From Jaminaea rosea (lineage: Eukaryota; Basidiomycota; Exobasidiomycetes; Microstromatales): 64,000 bases of DNA. Within the stretch, counting starts at the first letter, position 1, and every line of letters begins with the position of its first letter. The stretch covers positions 62,001 through 126,000 of the forward strand of contig NW_020289991.1 in the NCBI RefSeq assembly GCF_003144245.1, in the 5' to 3' direction. A program made the translations under genes and the position numbers. Below the pieces are notes generated by a model that saw only the letters and a program-made list of their open reading frames with translations, did no database searches and was not told the DNA's origin. Of the stretch, positions 45,556 to 54,835 are shown one piece after another.

Positions 45556-45804
45556 GGCCGGTAGAGATGAAGGGACGATGATGATGGAAGGAACGGTGTG
45601 AATAAATGAAGGAAAGACAACTCGCAGCTCTCTCAACCCGCGTCCCACTTTCTGGCCCTCGACGCGACGCGGAGACACGGAAGCAGCGGCTCGCTCGAGC
45701 GAGAAGACAAGACGGTCGAGCGGGCGTTGGTGAGCTCAGCGCAGCGAGCCAACACTTTCGCTTTCACTACCTCACCACGGCTCCTCCTTCCCCAGCCTCT
45801 CGGG
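45556..45804. promoter_or_regulatory. Shared divergent promoter of TOF1 and RFC5
   Basis: 249 bases between the two start codons. It contains GACGCGACGCGG (45661-45672), which resembles but does not equal the ACGCGT cell-cycle box, and a TTTCGCTTTC element near 45757. These could serve S-phase control of both genes; that is inference from position. Confidence 0.4.
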
Positions 45805-47135
45805 ATGCTCTTCGTCGACCAATACCGACCTCGCTCCCTCAGCGACGTCCACTACCACACCGCACTCTCAGATCGCCTCATCGGCCTAGCCAGCAGCGAC
45901 GATGTTCCCCATCTTCTCTTCTACGGCCCCTCTGGTGCCGGCAAAAAGACGCGCATTCACGCCCTGATCAAGGAGCTCTTTGGTCCTGCCGCCCACAAAC
46001 TCAAGATCGACCAGCGCATCTTTTTGAATCCTAGCAAGAGGAAGATAGATGTAAACATCGTGTCATCGGCGTATCATCAGGAGTTGACGCCGAGTGATGC
46101 TGGCGGGTGGGATAGGCTGGTCATTCAGGATGTGTTGAAGGAGATTGCCATGACGCAGCAGGTCGATCAGAGTGCCAAGCATAGGTTCAAGGGTGCGTGT
46201 GACTGCGAGCTGCAATGGAGGGGCTGGCTTCCGATGCTGACTTGCCTCCTCCTCGCTGCAGTCGTCGTCATCAATGAAGCCGACTCCCTCTCACGCGACG
46301 CCCAATCAGCGCTGCGCAGGACGATGGAGAAGTACATGGGCAACCTGCGATTGATCCTCTGCGCTACATCCACCAGTAAGATCATCGCGCCCATTCGATC
46401 TCGTTGCCTGCTTATTCGAGTTGCAGCCCCGACAGAGGAGGAGGTACGTGTGCACGCGCCGGGCGAAGTTACAACCCTACGCCTCCAGTAGCTAATCCAT
46501 CGTCCTGCTCATCCCTGCCCTCAGACATGCACCGTCCTCCAACACGTAGCCAAGCGCGAGAAGTTCCATCTCCCCGACGCCCTCGCAACGCAAATCTACA
46601 CCGACTCGCAAGGAAACCTGCGCAAAGCCCTGCTAGTCCTAGAAGCTCTCCGTATGCAATCACCGGACCTATCCGCCTCCTCCTCAGTGGCCATCGCAAA
46701 GCCGGATTGGGAGCTCTACACGCACAAGCTGTGCGACCTAGTACTCGCTGAACAGTCCCCTGCAAAATTGCTGGAATGTCGTACGCATTTGTACGAGTTG
46801 CTGGTGCACGCCATTCCGCCTAGGACCATTTTGAAGACGATGGTGGAGTATCTGGTGGGAGGGGGCAGGGTGGACGAGACGCTCAGAGCACCAATTGTTG
46901 AGAAGGCGGCATTCTACGAGCTAAGGACGAGAGGTGGAGGGGGAGGAGGCGGAGGAAAGGCCATCTTTCATTTGGAGGCCTTTGTTGCGGCCGTTATGAC
47001 TATGGTCAAGTCGGTGAGTGCGCCGACGAAGAGAGTCAATCATCTGCGTGAGCCCGAAGTGTAGCAAGCTGACCATCCTTTTGCAACTGCCCGCACGCGC
47101 AGCTGTACATGGGCATCGAGTGGGATGAGCCTTGA
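45805..47135 (+). CDS. RFC5: Replication factor C subunit 5 (human RFC3 type)
   Basis: Four exons (45805-46192, 46262-46443, 46525-47013, 47103-47135) encode 363 residues; the last exon gives only ten residues (LYMGIEWDEP). Family marks are the start LFVDQYRPRSLSDVHYH, the Walker A YGPSGAGKKTR in its Rfc5-specific form, NPSKRKIDVNIVSS, YHQELTPSDAGGWDRLVIQD, VVVINEADSLSRDAQSALRR as Walker B with NEAD replacing DEAD, and the arginine-finger segment SRCLLIRV. Role: a clamp-loader subunit for PCNA and, with Rad24, for 9-1-1. A GGGGGGGG insertion near residue 325 is unusual. Confidence 0.94.
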
Positions 47136-47289
47136 TCACCTAGCGACTCGCAACCGGCACATCGCACACGCAGGCAACCAAGCGAGGGCGAGGGCGAGGG
47201 CGAAGGCGAGGCACCGCCGCAACACCATGTACTATTAGCAATGACGACCCACGCGTGACTTCTCTCAATCAGTCTACCACATTCCAGAC

Positions 47290-49017
47290 TCAGCCACGAC
47301 CCATTGTCCTTTCCGCTCCCGGCGTGCCGCCCCTCGTCTTTCGTACCATCTCTTTCCTCCAGGCTTCGACACCCTGCATCGGAGGCTGTGGCGATAGTGG
47401 GGGCGGAGGTTGACCTGCATCTCTCCGCACACCATCTGTCCGCCTGCCACCTCGCGAGTTGGCCGTGCTCATCCTCGGTACTTGAGGGCGAGCAGGAGGT
47501 GGGCGACGGGAGATGGAGGTCATCTGGTCCGTAGGGAGAGGCGGTGGTTGATGAGGCGCCTGCGGCGGACGTCGGGGGCGTTGCCTCGATGAAGGGGTCG
47601 GTGTGGGGCCACGAGGTAATGACTGCCCGGTAGCTGCGGCTCCATTGACGAAGCGACGTCGCGGCCGTGGCGTAATGTCTGCTTCATGCTCTTCGGGCGG
47701 GTGGCCGTTCAGGTAGGCTCTCCGTCTGGGCAGGGCTGAGCCTGACGCATAGGCACGGTCCTGCTCATCGCCGTACGTCTCCTCATCGTAGTAGAGCGCC
47801 TCCTCGTCCTCATATCCCACTTCGTCCTCCTCATACAGTACCTCGTCCTCGTCCTGGCCCTGCACACCGTCCTCGTGCTGCTCAGGCTCCTCGCCCCTCC
47901 TACCCGTCACAAGATCCGGCATCTGCACAGTCCAGACCTTCGGCCAGCCCACCTTGTCCAATATAGCGCCTCGAATGCGCTGCAGCATCACCTGCTGAAT
48001 CTTGGGTATATCCTGCAATTTTGCCCTGCTCCCCACGAGACTACTACATGTAGCCAACAGCAAGAAGTCCGGGTGAAGGCTGACCTCCAGGGAATGCCGA
48101 CTCCTCTCGTCTGGCTTGGCGGAAGGGTGCGAGACGATACTGAGCGACAAGGTGCCGGAGAATCGGGTGACTCGCAGTCCGAGGGAGAGAGGGAGGACCG
48201 CAAAGCGCGGGCGGGGGAAGTTGAGGCAGAGAGCCGTAGTGATGTCAAGGGAGAGGACGTCGCTGTAGTCCACATCGACCTCGATACGAACTCGTCCGGC
48301 ATCGTCCCGCGGTCGAACGCGAGCGTTGCTGAGGAGTGGGTAGGAGGAGCCCGGGTGTACGGCGGTGACGTTGATTGGGTCGAGAAAGGAAGGGGAGCTG
48401 GCGTTGGTGGGTCGTCGTCTGTTAAGGACATCTTGCATGAAGTCACGAGCCGTCCGTCTCGCTCCACCACCCTCCTCGCCTTCCTGTGGAGTCGACTGTG
48501 AGCCTCCTGCCAAAAAATCATCTCGATAGCCCTCCCACACATGCGCGACGAGGACGTTCAACCACCCAACATCACAGTCGGCCCCCGTCTCCATATCGTA
48601 TCCTACCGCATCTGGGATGCGGGCCAAGGTGGGCAGCGAAGGACCCGAACCGGCTTTCTCACCTCCACCTTGCAATGGAGGAATGGGCGGGGACTTGGCG
48701 CGTGTCGGCAGGGAGGAGAGGGAGAGAGAGAGTAGTGAAGAAGCACGCCCTGCGAGGGCGGGGCGACGCGGTTGCGGTGAAGACGTGGTGGGGAAGGTAC
48801 GCCGCCTTGCTTCTGAGTCGTCTTCTCCATCTTTCGAAGCCGCTTCATCCTCTCGAGCCGCGGCGTGGTCCTCGAAGAGTAGGTAGCGTACCAAAGCTAC
48901 GACGACGCATATGATGCTGAGTTGTCCGACTACGAGGCCCTGCGTAAAGGTGAGGCGAGGAAGGAGAGAGAGGAGAGTAGGCGCGTCCGGCGCAGCTGCT
49001 TGCGACAATGTATCCAT
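47290..49017 (-). CDS. MMM1: ERMES subunit MMM1
   Basis: A single exon of 575 codons. A short lumenal start is followed by one membrane span (LVVGQLSIICVVVALVRYLL, about residues 29-48). A charged linker and the SMP lipid-transfer domain follow, from about residue 150: ETGADCDVGWLNVLVAHVWE, DFMQDVLN, DPINVTAVHPGSSYPLLSNA, RIEVDVDYSDVLSLDITTAL, SLHPDFLLLATCSSLVGSRA and KIQQVMLQRIRGAILDKVGW. Role: the endoplasmic-reticulum anchor of the ER-mitochondria encounter structure, which carries phospholipids between the two membranes. The 170-residue disordered acidic and Pro/Arg-rich C-terminal tail is an extension beyond yeast Mmm1 (426 residues). Confidence 0.93.
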   Translation of the reverse strand: MDTLSQAAAPDAPTLLSLLPRLTFTQGLVVGQLSIICVVVALVRYLLFEDHAAAREDEAASKDGEDDSEARRRTFPTTSSPQPRRPALAGRASSLLSLSLSSLPTRAKSPPIPPLQGGGEKAGSGPSLPTLARIPDAVGYDMETGADCDVGWLNVLVAHVWEGYRDDFLAGGSQSTPQEGEEGGGARRTARDFMQDVLNRRRPTNASSPSFLDPINVTAVHPGSSYPLLSNARVRPRDDAGRVRIEVDVDYSDVLSLDITTALCLNFPRPRFAVLPLSLGLRVTRFSGTLSLSIVSHPSAKPDERSRHSLEVSLHPDFLLLATCSSLVGSRAKLQDIPKIQQVMLQRIRGAILDKVGWPKVWTVQMPDLVTGRRGEEPEQHEDGVQGQDEDEVLYEEDEVGYEDEEALYYDEETYGDEQDRAYASGSALPRRRAYLNGHPPEEHEADITPRPRRRFVNGAAATGQSLPRGPTPTPSSRQRPRRPPQAPHQPPPLPTDQMTSISRRPPPARPQVPRMSTANSRGGRRTDGVRRDAGQPPPPLSPQPPMQGVEAWRKEMVRKTRGGTPGAERTMGRG

Positions 49018-49401
49018 GGTCAGGGCGTGAGAGAAAACGAAGAGAGAGACAGGGGGTAAAAGGAACTATGACGGGGCTGAGTTACTCATTGCTTCGGCGA
49101 CGAGGATGATTGGCTGGTTGAAGTTGAATTGAATGCTGCGTGCGCCCTGATCCTCGATTTCTATTCAGCCTCTTCTGAATGGGCCTTAGCCGCCAGTCCG
49201 CCCTCGACTCCGCCTGCCAGCCCGTTCCGAGACTGACGACGCCGCCTGTCTGGTCTGAGTTCCAAGGACGGACGGACAGAACACACGACGGGAGTGGCCA
49301 AAGTTGGAAAAGTGTGCTGAGCTCACGCCAAAGTCGAAGAAGAGAGGCAGCAATTTGCTTGCCTTCTCTCCAACACACACAACAACACCGACTAGCCCGC
49401 C
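49018..49401. promoter_or_regulatory. Shared divergent promoter of MMM1 and DSS1
   Basis: 384 bases separate the start codons of two genes for mitochondrial functions. No TATA box was seen. Co-regulation is an inference from the arrangement only. Confidence 0.4.
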
Positions 49402-52400
49402 ATGCTGCGCAACACCCTCATCGCAGCTTCTCACGCAGCCAGTGCAACGTCAGTTACATCGTCGCGCTTCTGCGGCTACATCGTATCTCGCACCTCTTCC
49501 TCCTCGTCGAGTTCAGCGAATGGCGGCTCCCCATCTCGATCAAGCCGCCTTCCTCGGTCGAATCGCGCACATAGTCGCTCTAAAGTCATCACCCACAACA
49601 TCTTCAGACAAGCAGGCGTAGATGTCGCCGCGGCAGACCGCGTCCGCGAGGCTTCGGTGGCAGAGGGGCGCCAGCCTGAACCGGGGGAGCAAGGATGGAA
49701 GAGGAGTGCGATAGGTTGGAAGGCAAGGAGGGGGGATATGAGAAGGCGACCGAGACCAAAGTCCGGTGTACCTGATGAGCAGAGGAGGGGGTATGCGACA
49801 GAAGCTCGCTCAGCCGGAGAAATGGCGCCTCGCCGGAACCCTGGCGAGATTAGGCCAGGCGACCTGGTCCAGTACCCAAGCGTCGAAGGTTACGTCTATG
49901 GCCTCGCTCTCCCCTCTCATCCCGACCCGCACCTATTCCGCACCCGCCAATTCTTTGCCATCAGCTCGCATGGGAGCATTTCCCTCCTCTCGCAATCAGC
50001 CGTCGTGCTCCACCTGCCTGGATTACTGCCTTGCCAAGGGGAAGAGGGGGAGAAAGCCACGATTAGAGCAGAGGAGGTGGCGCTGCTACTCGAGGAAGCA
50101 ACGGGATTGACACCTAGTGACGAGATTGCTGCAGCTTGCGAAAAAATCGTGGGACTAGACTCGCGAAGAGCAAGGGCGCGCATGGCTTCACGCCTTCGGC
50201 GAGTGGTTAAGGAAGTCGAGGATGAGTTGGAGGATCTTCGCCGGCGCCTTGCGCACCTGATGGCGTCTACGCGCCTCCTGGAGAAGGATGAGGTCACAGT
50301 TGACGAGGTGGCTACCGCCCTGCATGGCTCCAGCTCCGTGCCTACCTCGGTCCTTATCGCAACGCACAACCTTCTGCACAGCATGCCTCGCTATTTTGTG
50401 CATCTCCTCCCTGCCAAGGCGTACAAGATGGCGCAAAGCTATGCCGTCAGGCCACAGAGGGAGCGTGACAATGTGGACACAGTTGCAGCTTGGCGTCTCG
50501 CTTCCGACTCGCCCATCGACACGTTCGTTCTTGCAGTCAAGGAAGGCAAGGCATCGCCCCCTTGGAGTGAGGACCATCAAACCATCCTCGCCTTCCTTCT
50601 CAACTCGCTCAGCTCCGGTTCAGAAGGCCAGGAAGACATCTACGCACCCGTAGTGGACGACGTGCTCAAGCGATGCGACCGCCTCGTGACTGCGGACCCT
50701 GCTCCGGTAGGCACAGGGGGAGGAGCGAGCTGGATTGGCGTAGAGTACAGTAGAGAGCGCAGACATGCGGCCGTCATTGCTTTGCTGGAAGACATCGGGG
50801 CCTTCCAGCGCGGAGAGACGGACTGGAGTTTGGCATCAGCACGAAGTCGGCGATGGCTGGAAGCATATGGTCGACCTGTCGATGAAGTGAAGGTGAAGGA
50901 GACCCCGACAGCGGACCGGGATGCGGATTTGCGGCGAGCTGTCCACTCGCCCGTCTACGTGATCGACGATGCAACGGCGCACGAGCTCGATGACGGGATC
51001 AGTATGGAGCGCATGGCCGAGGGTGACGACGTCTGGGTGCACATTCACATCGCCGACCCTACTTCGCACCTCACACCTGAATCCTACCCTGCTCAAGAAG
51101 CGCGCAAGAGGGGCAGCACTCTCTACCTGTCCAACGGGTCTGCCATTCCCATGTTCCCGCCCCACTCCACACGAGGGATAGATGAGGCGGATGAACAGGG
51201 CATCAGACGGGCGGTTACGTTCAGTGCGAGGATCAGCTTGCAAGGCAAGGGAGAAGTGCTAGAGACCAAAATCGGGCTGAGCGACTTGAGAGGCGAGGTG
51301 CGCAAAATCACCTACGATGCGGTTGATGCCGGAGAGTGCGGGGAGGGCAAGGAGGATCTGGAAACGCTGAGGCAGGTGGCCGGTCTGCTCAGCGATGCCC
51401 GTGAGAGGAGCGGAGCGCTGAGCATCAATCAGATTGAGAGTCGACTGGCTGGCAGTACCGCTGCCGGCGCTACTGCCCCCGTCCTCATCACGGACGAGTC
51501 AGCGAAGAGCAACGCAGCCCTTCAATCATCACCTCAGCTCCTCATTGGCACCAACTCTGCTGCATCACCCTCACGCTCCCTCGTAGCAGAGCACATGATC
51601 CTAGCCGGCCGAATAGCGGCCGACTTCCTCTGGCGTCAGCAAGGCGGCCTCGCAGCGCTGTACCGCTCTCAGACCTTCCCTCGCGAAGTCGGCGAGGAAT
51701 GGAAGGAGGCGCTTCGTCGCCACAAGGGTGGGGTAGGCAGAGGCGACGTCCTGAAGATGGGAGTCGCAATGCCCTCTGCCGTTTCGCGCAGCACGCCGGA
51801 AGAGCACGTGACGATGGGCATCTCCTCATCACCTTCGTCCACCGGGACGGACAAGCTGGAGGGAAGTGGCTACTTGCGCGTTACGTCCCCCCTAAGGCGG
51901 TACGAGGACGTACTGGCTCACTGGCAGATCAAGGCAGCTCTTCGTCGCGAAGCTGGCGAAACGGTGGGGCCTGCCTTTAGCCTGGAAGAGCTGGACAAAG
52001 ACGTCCCCGAGCTGGCTCGTCGCTCTGAGACGGTTCAGTCCATCTCGCGCGGCTCGGAGGATTGGCAGCGATATCGTGCTTTGAGGCTCGCATTCGAGTC
52101 CAATTCCGACGAGGACGGCGATATACAGCCATCCTCTGAGCGGGAGGGGTGGCTTCCTGTGACTCCCACCTCGCTGCGTAAGCCCCTCAAGGCTTATGTG
52201 CTGGACGGGTCCCTCCAGCTAGACGGGCTGGCCCTGCAGTGCACTACGAAGGTTGCCCTGCCTGGGTTGGGAGGGAGGATGAGGGGGGAGTGCATTTGGC
52301 CCGTTGACGCGGCGATCCAAGGCGGGCGAGGAGCGGGCGGCTTGGGAAGGCCAACGATGGGCCAGGAGGTTGACGTTGAGATTGTGGGCGTGAGGGAGAA

Positions 52401-52458
52401 TATTGATCGTGGTGGATTGGTGGCGGTCAGGCCCGTGCAGAGGCCGGCTGCAGCATGA
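49402..52458 (+). CDS. DSS1: Mitochondrial RNB-family exoribonuclease DSS1
   Basis: A single exon of 1018 codons. The N-terminus (MLRNTLIAASHAASATSVTS...) is rich in Arg, Ser and Ala and lacks acids, like a mitochondrial targeting sequence. The RNB domain starts near residue 510: PVYVIDDATAHELDDGISME has the catalytic Asp cluster. VWVHIHIADPTSHLTPES, GSTLYLSNGSAIPMFPPHST and the signature SGYLRVTSPLRRYEDVLAHW follow. Role: the 3'-5' exonuclease of the mitochondrial degradosome with the Suv3 helicase. The architecture (long helical N-terminal half, no clear S1 pair before RNB) fits Dss1/Rpm1 rather than Dis3. Confidence 0.9.
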   Translation: MLRNTLIAASHAASATSVTSSRFCGYIVSRTSSSSSSSANGGSPSRSSRLPRSNRAHSRSKVITHNIFRQAGVDVAAADRVREASVAEGRQPEPGEQGWKRSAIGWKARRGDMRRRPRPKSGVPDEQRRGYATEARSAGEMAPRRNPGEIRPGDLVQYPSVEGYVYGLALPSHPDPHLFRTRQFFAISSHGSISLLSQSAVVLHLPGLLPCQGEEGEKATIRAEEVALLLEEATGLTPSDEIAAACEKIVGLDSRRARARMASRLRRVVKEVEDELEDLRRRLAHLMASTRLLEKDEVTVDEVATALHGSSSVPTSVLIATHNLLHSMPRYFVHLLPAKAYKMAQSYAVRPQRERDNVDTVAAWRLASDSPIDTFVLAVKEGKASPPWSEDHQTILAFLLNSLSSGSEGQEDIYAPVVDDVLKRCDRLVTADPAPVGTGGGASWIGVEYSRERRHAAVIALLEDIGAFQRGETDWSLASARSRRWLEAYGRPVDEVKVKETPTADRDADLRRAVHSPVYVIDDATAHELDDGISMERMAEGDDVWVHIHIADPTSHLTPESYPAQEARKRGSTLYLSNGSAIPMFPPHSTRGIDEADEQGIRRAVTFSARISLQGKGEVLETKIGLSDLRGEVRKITYDAVDAGECGEGKEDLETLRQVAGLLSDARERSGALSINQIESRLAGSTAAGATAPVLITDESAKSNAALQSSPQLLIGTNSAASPSRSLVAEHMILAGRIAADFLWRQQGGLAALYRSQTFPREVGEEWKEALRRHKGGVGRGDVLKMGVAMPSAVSRSTPEEHVTMGISSSPSSTGTDKLEGSGYLRVTSPLRRYEDVLAHWQIKAALRREAGETVGPAFSLEELDKDVPELARRSETVQSISRGSEDWQRYRALRLAFESNSDEDGDIQPSSEREGWLPVTPTSLRKPLKAYVLDGSLQLDGLALQCTTKVALPGLGGRMRGECIWPVDAAIQGGRGAGGLGRPTMGQEVDVEIVGVRENIDRGGLVAVRPVQRPAAA

Positions 52459-52762
52459 GAGGAGGATGGGAGGAGAGGACTACTCTTCATTGGATCCTGT
52501 CAAGAAATGCTTCCTCATGCACCCGTGCAAAATCACACGACGTCCGAGCGTCGACAAGGCAAATGAAATCGGGCCTGCCTTTCTTCCGAACATGTTTGTC
52601 TCGACGTCTGAGCACGCCCGCCCGCTTTTCACAATGGCTCGTGCGCCGTGTTTTCGACTGGCGGTTCCTGGACGCAAGGACGGTGGTTCCTCGATTCTCG
52701 TTCTCCAACTTCTCTTTCTCTTGGACGTCCCGTCCCCTACCGTCGTCGTCCTCGCGACCACA
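52459..52762. other. Spacer between DSS1 and the ankyrin gene
   Basis: The ankyrin reading frame stays open backwards through this stretch into the end of DSS1, but the sequence reads as promoter/leader and has no domain. No other gene was seen. Confidence 0.4.
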
Positions 52763-54526
52763 ATGTCGCCGCACATAGGGGATGGTCCTCCTTCGGTGCG
52801 CTCTTCACTCCTCTTCGACTCGCACTCACTCCGCCGCACTGCCCCACCTACGCCGCTCCTGTCCTCTTACCACAACCAGCCACGCACATTCCGCCGTCTT
52901 CAACCGGATCTAGAGGACGTACGACGCGAGCGTTCCAAGGTAGTAGCTGCCGTCGAGCACAGGGACGATGATCCGCGCCTAATGCTGGGTACAAAGCAAA
53001 ATGCTATCAAGTCTCCACCGACCGTCTGGAAGACACCGTGCTCATCGACGACGATTTCGCAGCGGTTCAGACGGGCAGTGATTAATGACGATCTGTCTGC
53101 GGCGAGGCGGTTGGCTAGTTATGCGCAGCAGCTTGCGACTACACGAGAGGATCATGGAATTCAGCTGGAAAGTGGCGGAGAGGAGAGCATCAGCTCGAAT
53201 AGAGCACGAAGACATCAACGCGCGAATATGGGTCAGGTCTTTAGCATCCGCAACGTTACTTCAGCGCCTCCCACTCCCTCCTTCTCGTCCTCCACAAACC
53301 GACGCACTGCCACTCCGTCCTATCCTCGTGGCAGCGTAGAGGCAGAAGCGTATCTTTCGCACCTTACCTCGCTCGAGCTGGCAATCATGTACAACTGCAG
53401 CCTCGCGATGATGGAGTGGCTGCTGGATATGGGACACGAGGAGGAGAATCTCGAGTATGGCTGGACGCGAGATGAAGAGCAGGGAAGGACAGTTCTCCAT
53501 CTGGCGGCAATTGCCAATCGGGCGGATGTGGTTGCCTTGTATTGTTCGTACGTCAATCGTGTTGCGGGACACGGCGCGAGTAGGGAGCTGGTCGACCTGC
53601 CTGCTGTTGGTCCCCCAATCCCGTCTACCTCACCACAAGGCTCAACAACACCAGGTCTCTCCCCACTCGGCCGTACTGCGCTTCATGAAGCCGCCATGCG
53701 CGGCTACGATGCCGTCGCTCTTGTCCTCCTTTCCCGCGGAGGGGACCCTCGTCGATTAGATGGATACGGCAATACGGCCCTACACTACGCCTCTGCTTTT
53801 GGCCATCTGACCACGCTCCAGATACTCATGGACGCAGCAGCAAACGACGACCGGCACGATAACTCTGACGCACTCTCCACCTCTTCTTCGTCGGACAATC
53901 TCTCCTCGTCCCTGCCCGAGGATGCAACTACAGCGCTCAACGCCGCCTTGTTCGGCAGCAAGAACGACGGAGATTTCTCAGCGGCAGATTATTCGTACAC
54001 ACTCTCCGACCGAGCTGCTCTGGAAGCTTTGGGCCGTAAATGGTTTGCGGAGAGTCGAGAAAGAGAGAAGCGCAAGAAGTGGGAGAGGACGATGCAAAAT
54101 GCGGAGAGCGCTGCTGCGGCTAATTCATTCTCCAGTGGGCTCACCGGAGGTGGAACGCCAAGACCAAGCTCTGCGGCAAAGGGGACCAAGGGAGGAGAGG
54201 GGGAGAAGGGTAAGAACGAGACGTCCGCGCCCAGCAAGACGCAAAGGCGTGGCTCTACGCTTGATAGGCTCAAGAGCGGGGCAAAGGAGGTAGTAAGCGG
54301 GGCAGCCGCCAGTATTGCAGCGCATTCCCCCCGTCCACGCTCCCCACGGCCAAGATCACCCAAGACGGGAGGTGGCTCGCCAAGGGGAACCTCTTACTCT
54401 CCTCCCTCTAGCCCTTCGAGGCGCGGTGGAAGTAGCAGCGGTGCGGATGCAACGCCGATGAGTGTTGCACCTCATCCGCGCTTAGCGGCTGTGGCAGGTC
54501 CATTAACATTGCCCGGAGGCGAGTGA
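52763..54526 (+). CDS. Ankyrin-repeat protein
   Basis: A frame of 587 codons from ATG 52763. That start was preferred because earlier ATGs fall inside or next to DSS1 and the context ACCACAATG is good. An N-terminal helical part (SQRFRRAVINDDLSAARRLA) is followed by ankyrin units: TSLELAIMYNCSLAMMEWLL, GRTVLHLAAIANRADVVALY, GRTALHEAAMRGYDAVALVL and GNTALHYASAFGHLTTLQIL. A long Ser/Pro/Gly-rich basic tail with repeated PRPRSPRPRSP follows. It is probably a cytosolic or nuclear adaptor; partners are unknown and no named family was recognised. Confidence 0.75.
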   Translation: MSPHIGDGPPSVRSSLLFDSHSLRRTAPPTPLLSSYHNQPRTFRRLQPDLEDVRRERSKVVAAVEHRDDDPRLMLGTKQNAIKSPPTVWKTPCSSTTISQRFRRAVINDDLSAARRLASYAQQLATTREDHGIQLESGGEESISSNRARRHQRANMGQVFSIRNVTSAPPTPSFSSSTNRRTATPSYPRGSVEAEAYLSHLTSLELAIMYNCSLAMMEWLLDMGHEEENLEYGWTRDEEQGRTVLHLAAIANRADVVALYCSYVNRVAGHGASRELVDLPAVGPPIPSTSPQGSTTPGLSPLGRTALHEAAMRGYDAVALVLLSRGGDPRRLDGYGNTALHYASAFGHLTTLQILMDAAANDDRHDNSDALSTSSSSDNLSSSLPEDATTALNAALFGSKNDGDFSAADYSYTLSDRAALEALGRKWFAESREREKRKKWERTMQNAESAAAANSFSSGLTGGGTPRPSSAAKGTKGGEGEKGKNETSAPSKTQRRGSTLDRLKSGAKEVVSGAAASIAAHSPRPRSPRPRSPKTGGGSPRGTSYSPPSSPSRRGGSSSGADATPMSVAPHPRLAAVAGPLTLPGGE

Positions 54527-54835
54527 TACGTATTCGCGAGTCGTGATCACGCGCAGTAGAGAGGTATCGAGGGCGATCGTTAAAGAGAGAGGTATAGCAG
54601 CACGTCGAGAGTGGGAGAGATGGTACAGAGAGACGCACAAGACAGAAAGGGGCGAATAGAGGGAAGGGAGAAAGCGAAAGCAGGAAGTCAAGCAAAGCAA
54701 ACGCACAGCGTAGCAGCAGTACATACAAAAACGGAACGCAGCGGCACGGGAGGTCGATCCTTTCCCTCTCTGAGATCGACCATCCTTCCGCGCTCAAATC
54801 AATCTTGCTCCTCCTCCTCCTCACCTCTCCCCTCT
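54527..54835. other. Convergent 3' region
   Basis: 309 bases between the stop codons of the ankyrin gene (+) and the disordered protein gene (-). Purine-rich on the plus strand; no gene seen. Confidence 0.4.

Noticed and set aside
52403-52762. N-terminal extension of the ankyrin protein (120 codons) back into DSS1
   Set aside because: It would overlap the conserved DSS1 C-terminus and has no domain; ATG 52763 with a good context is simpler.
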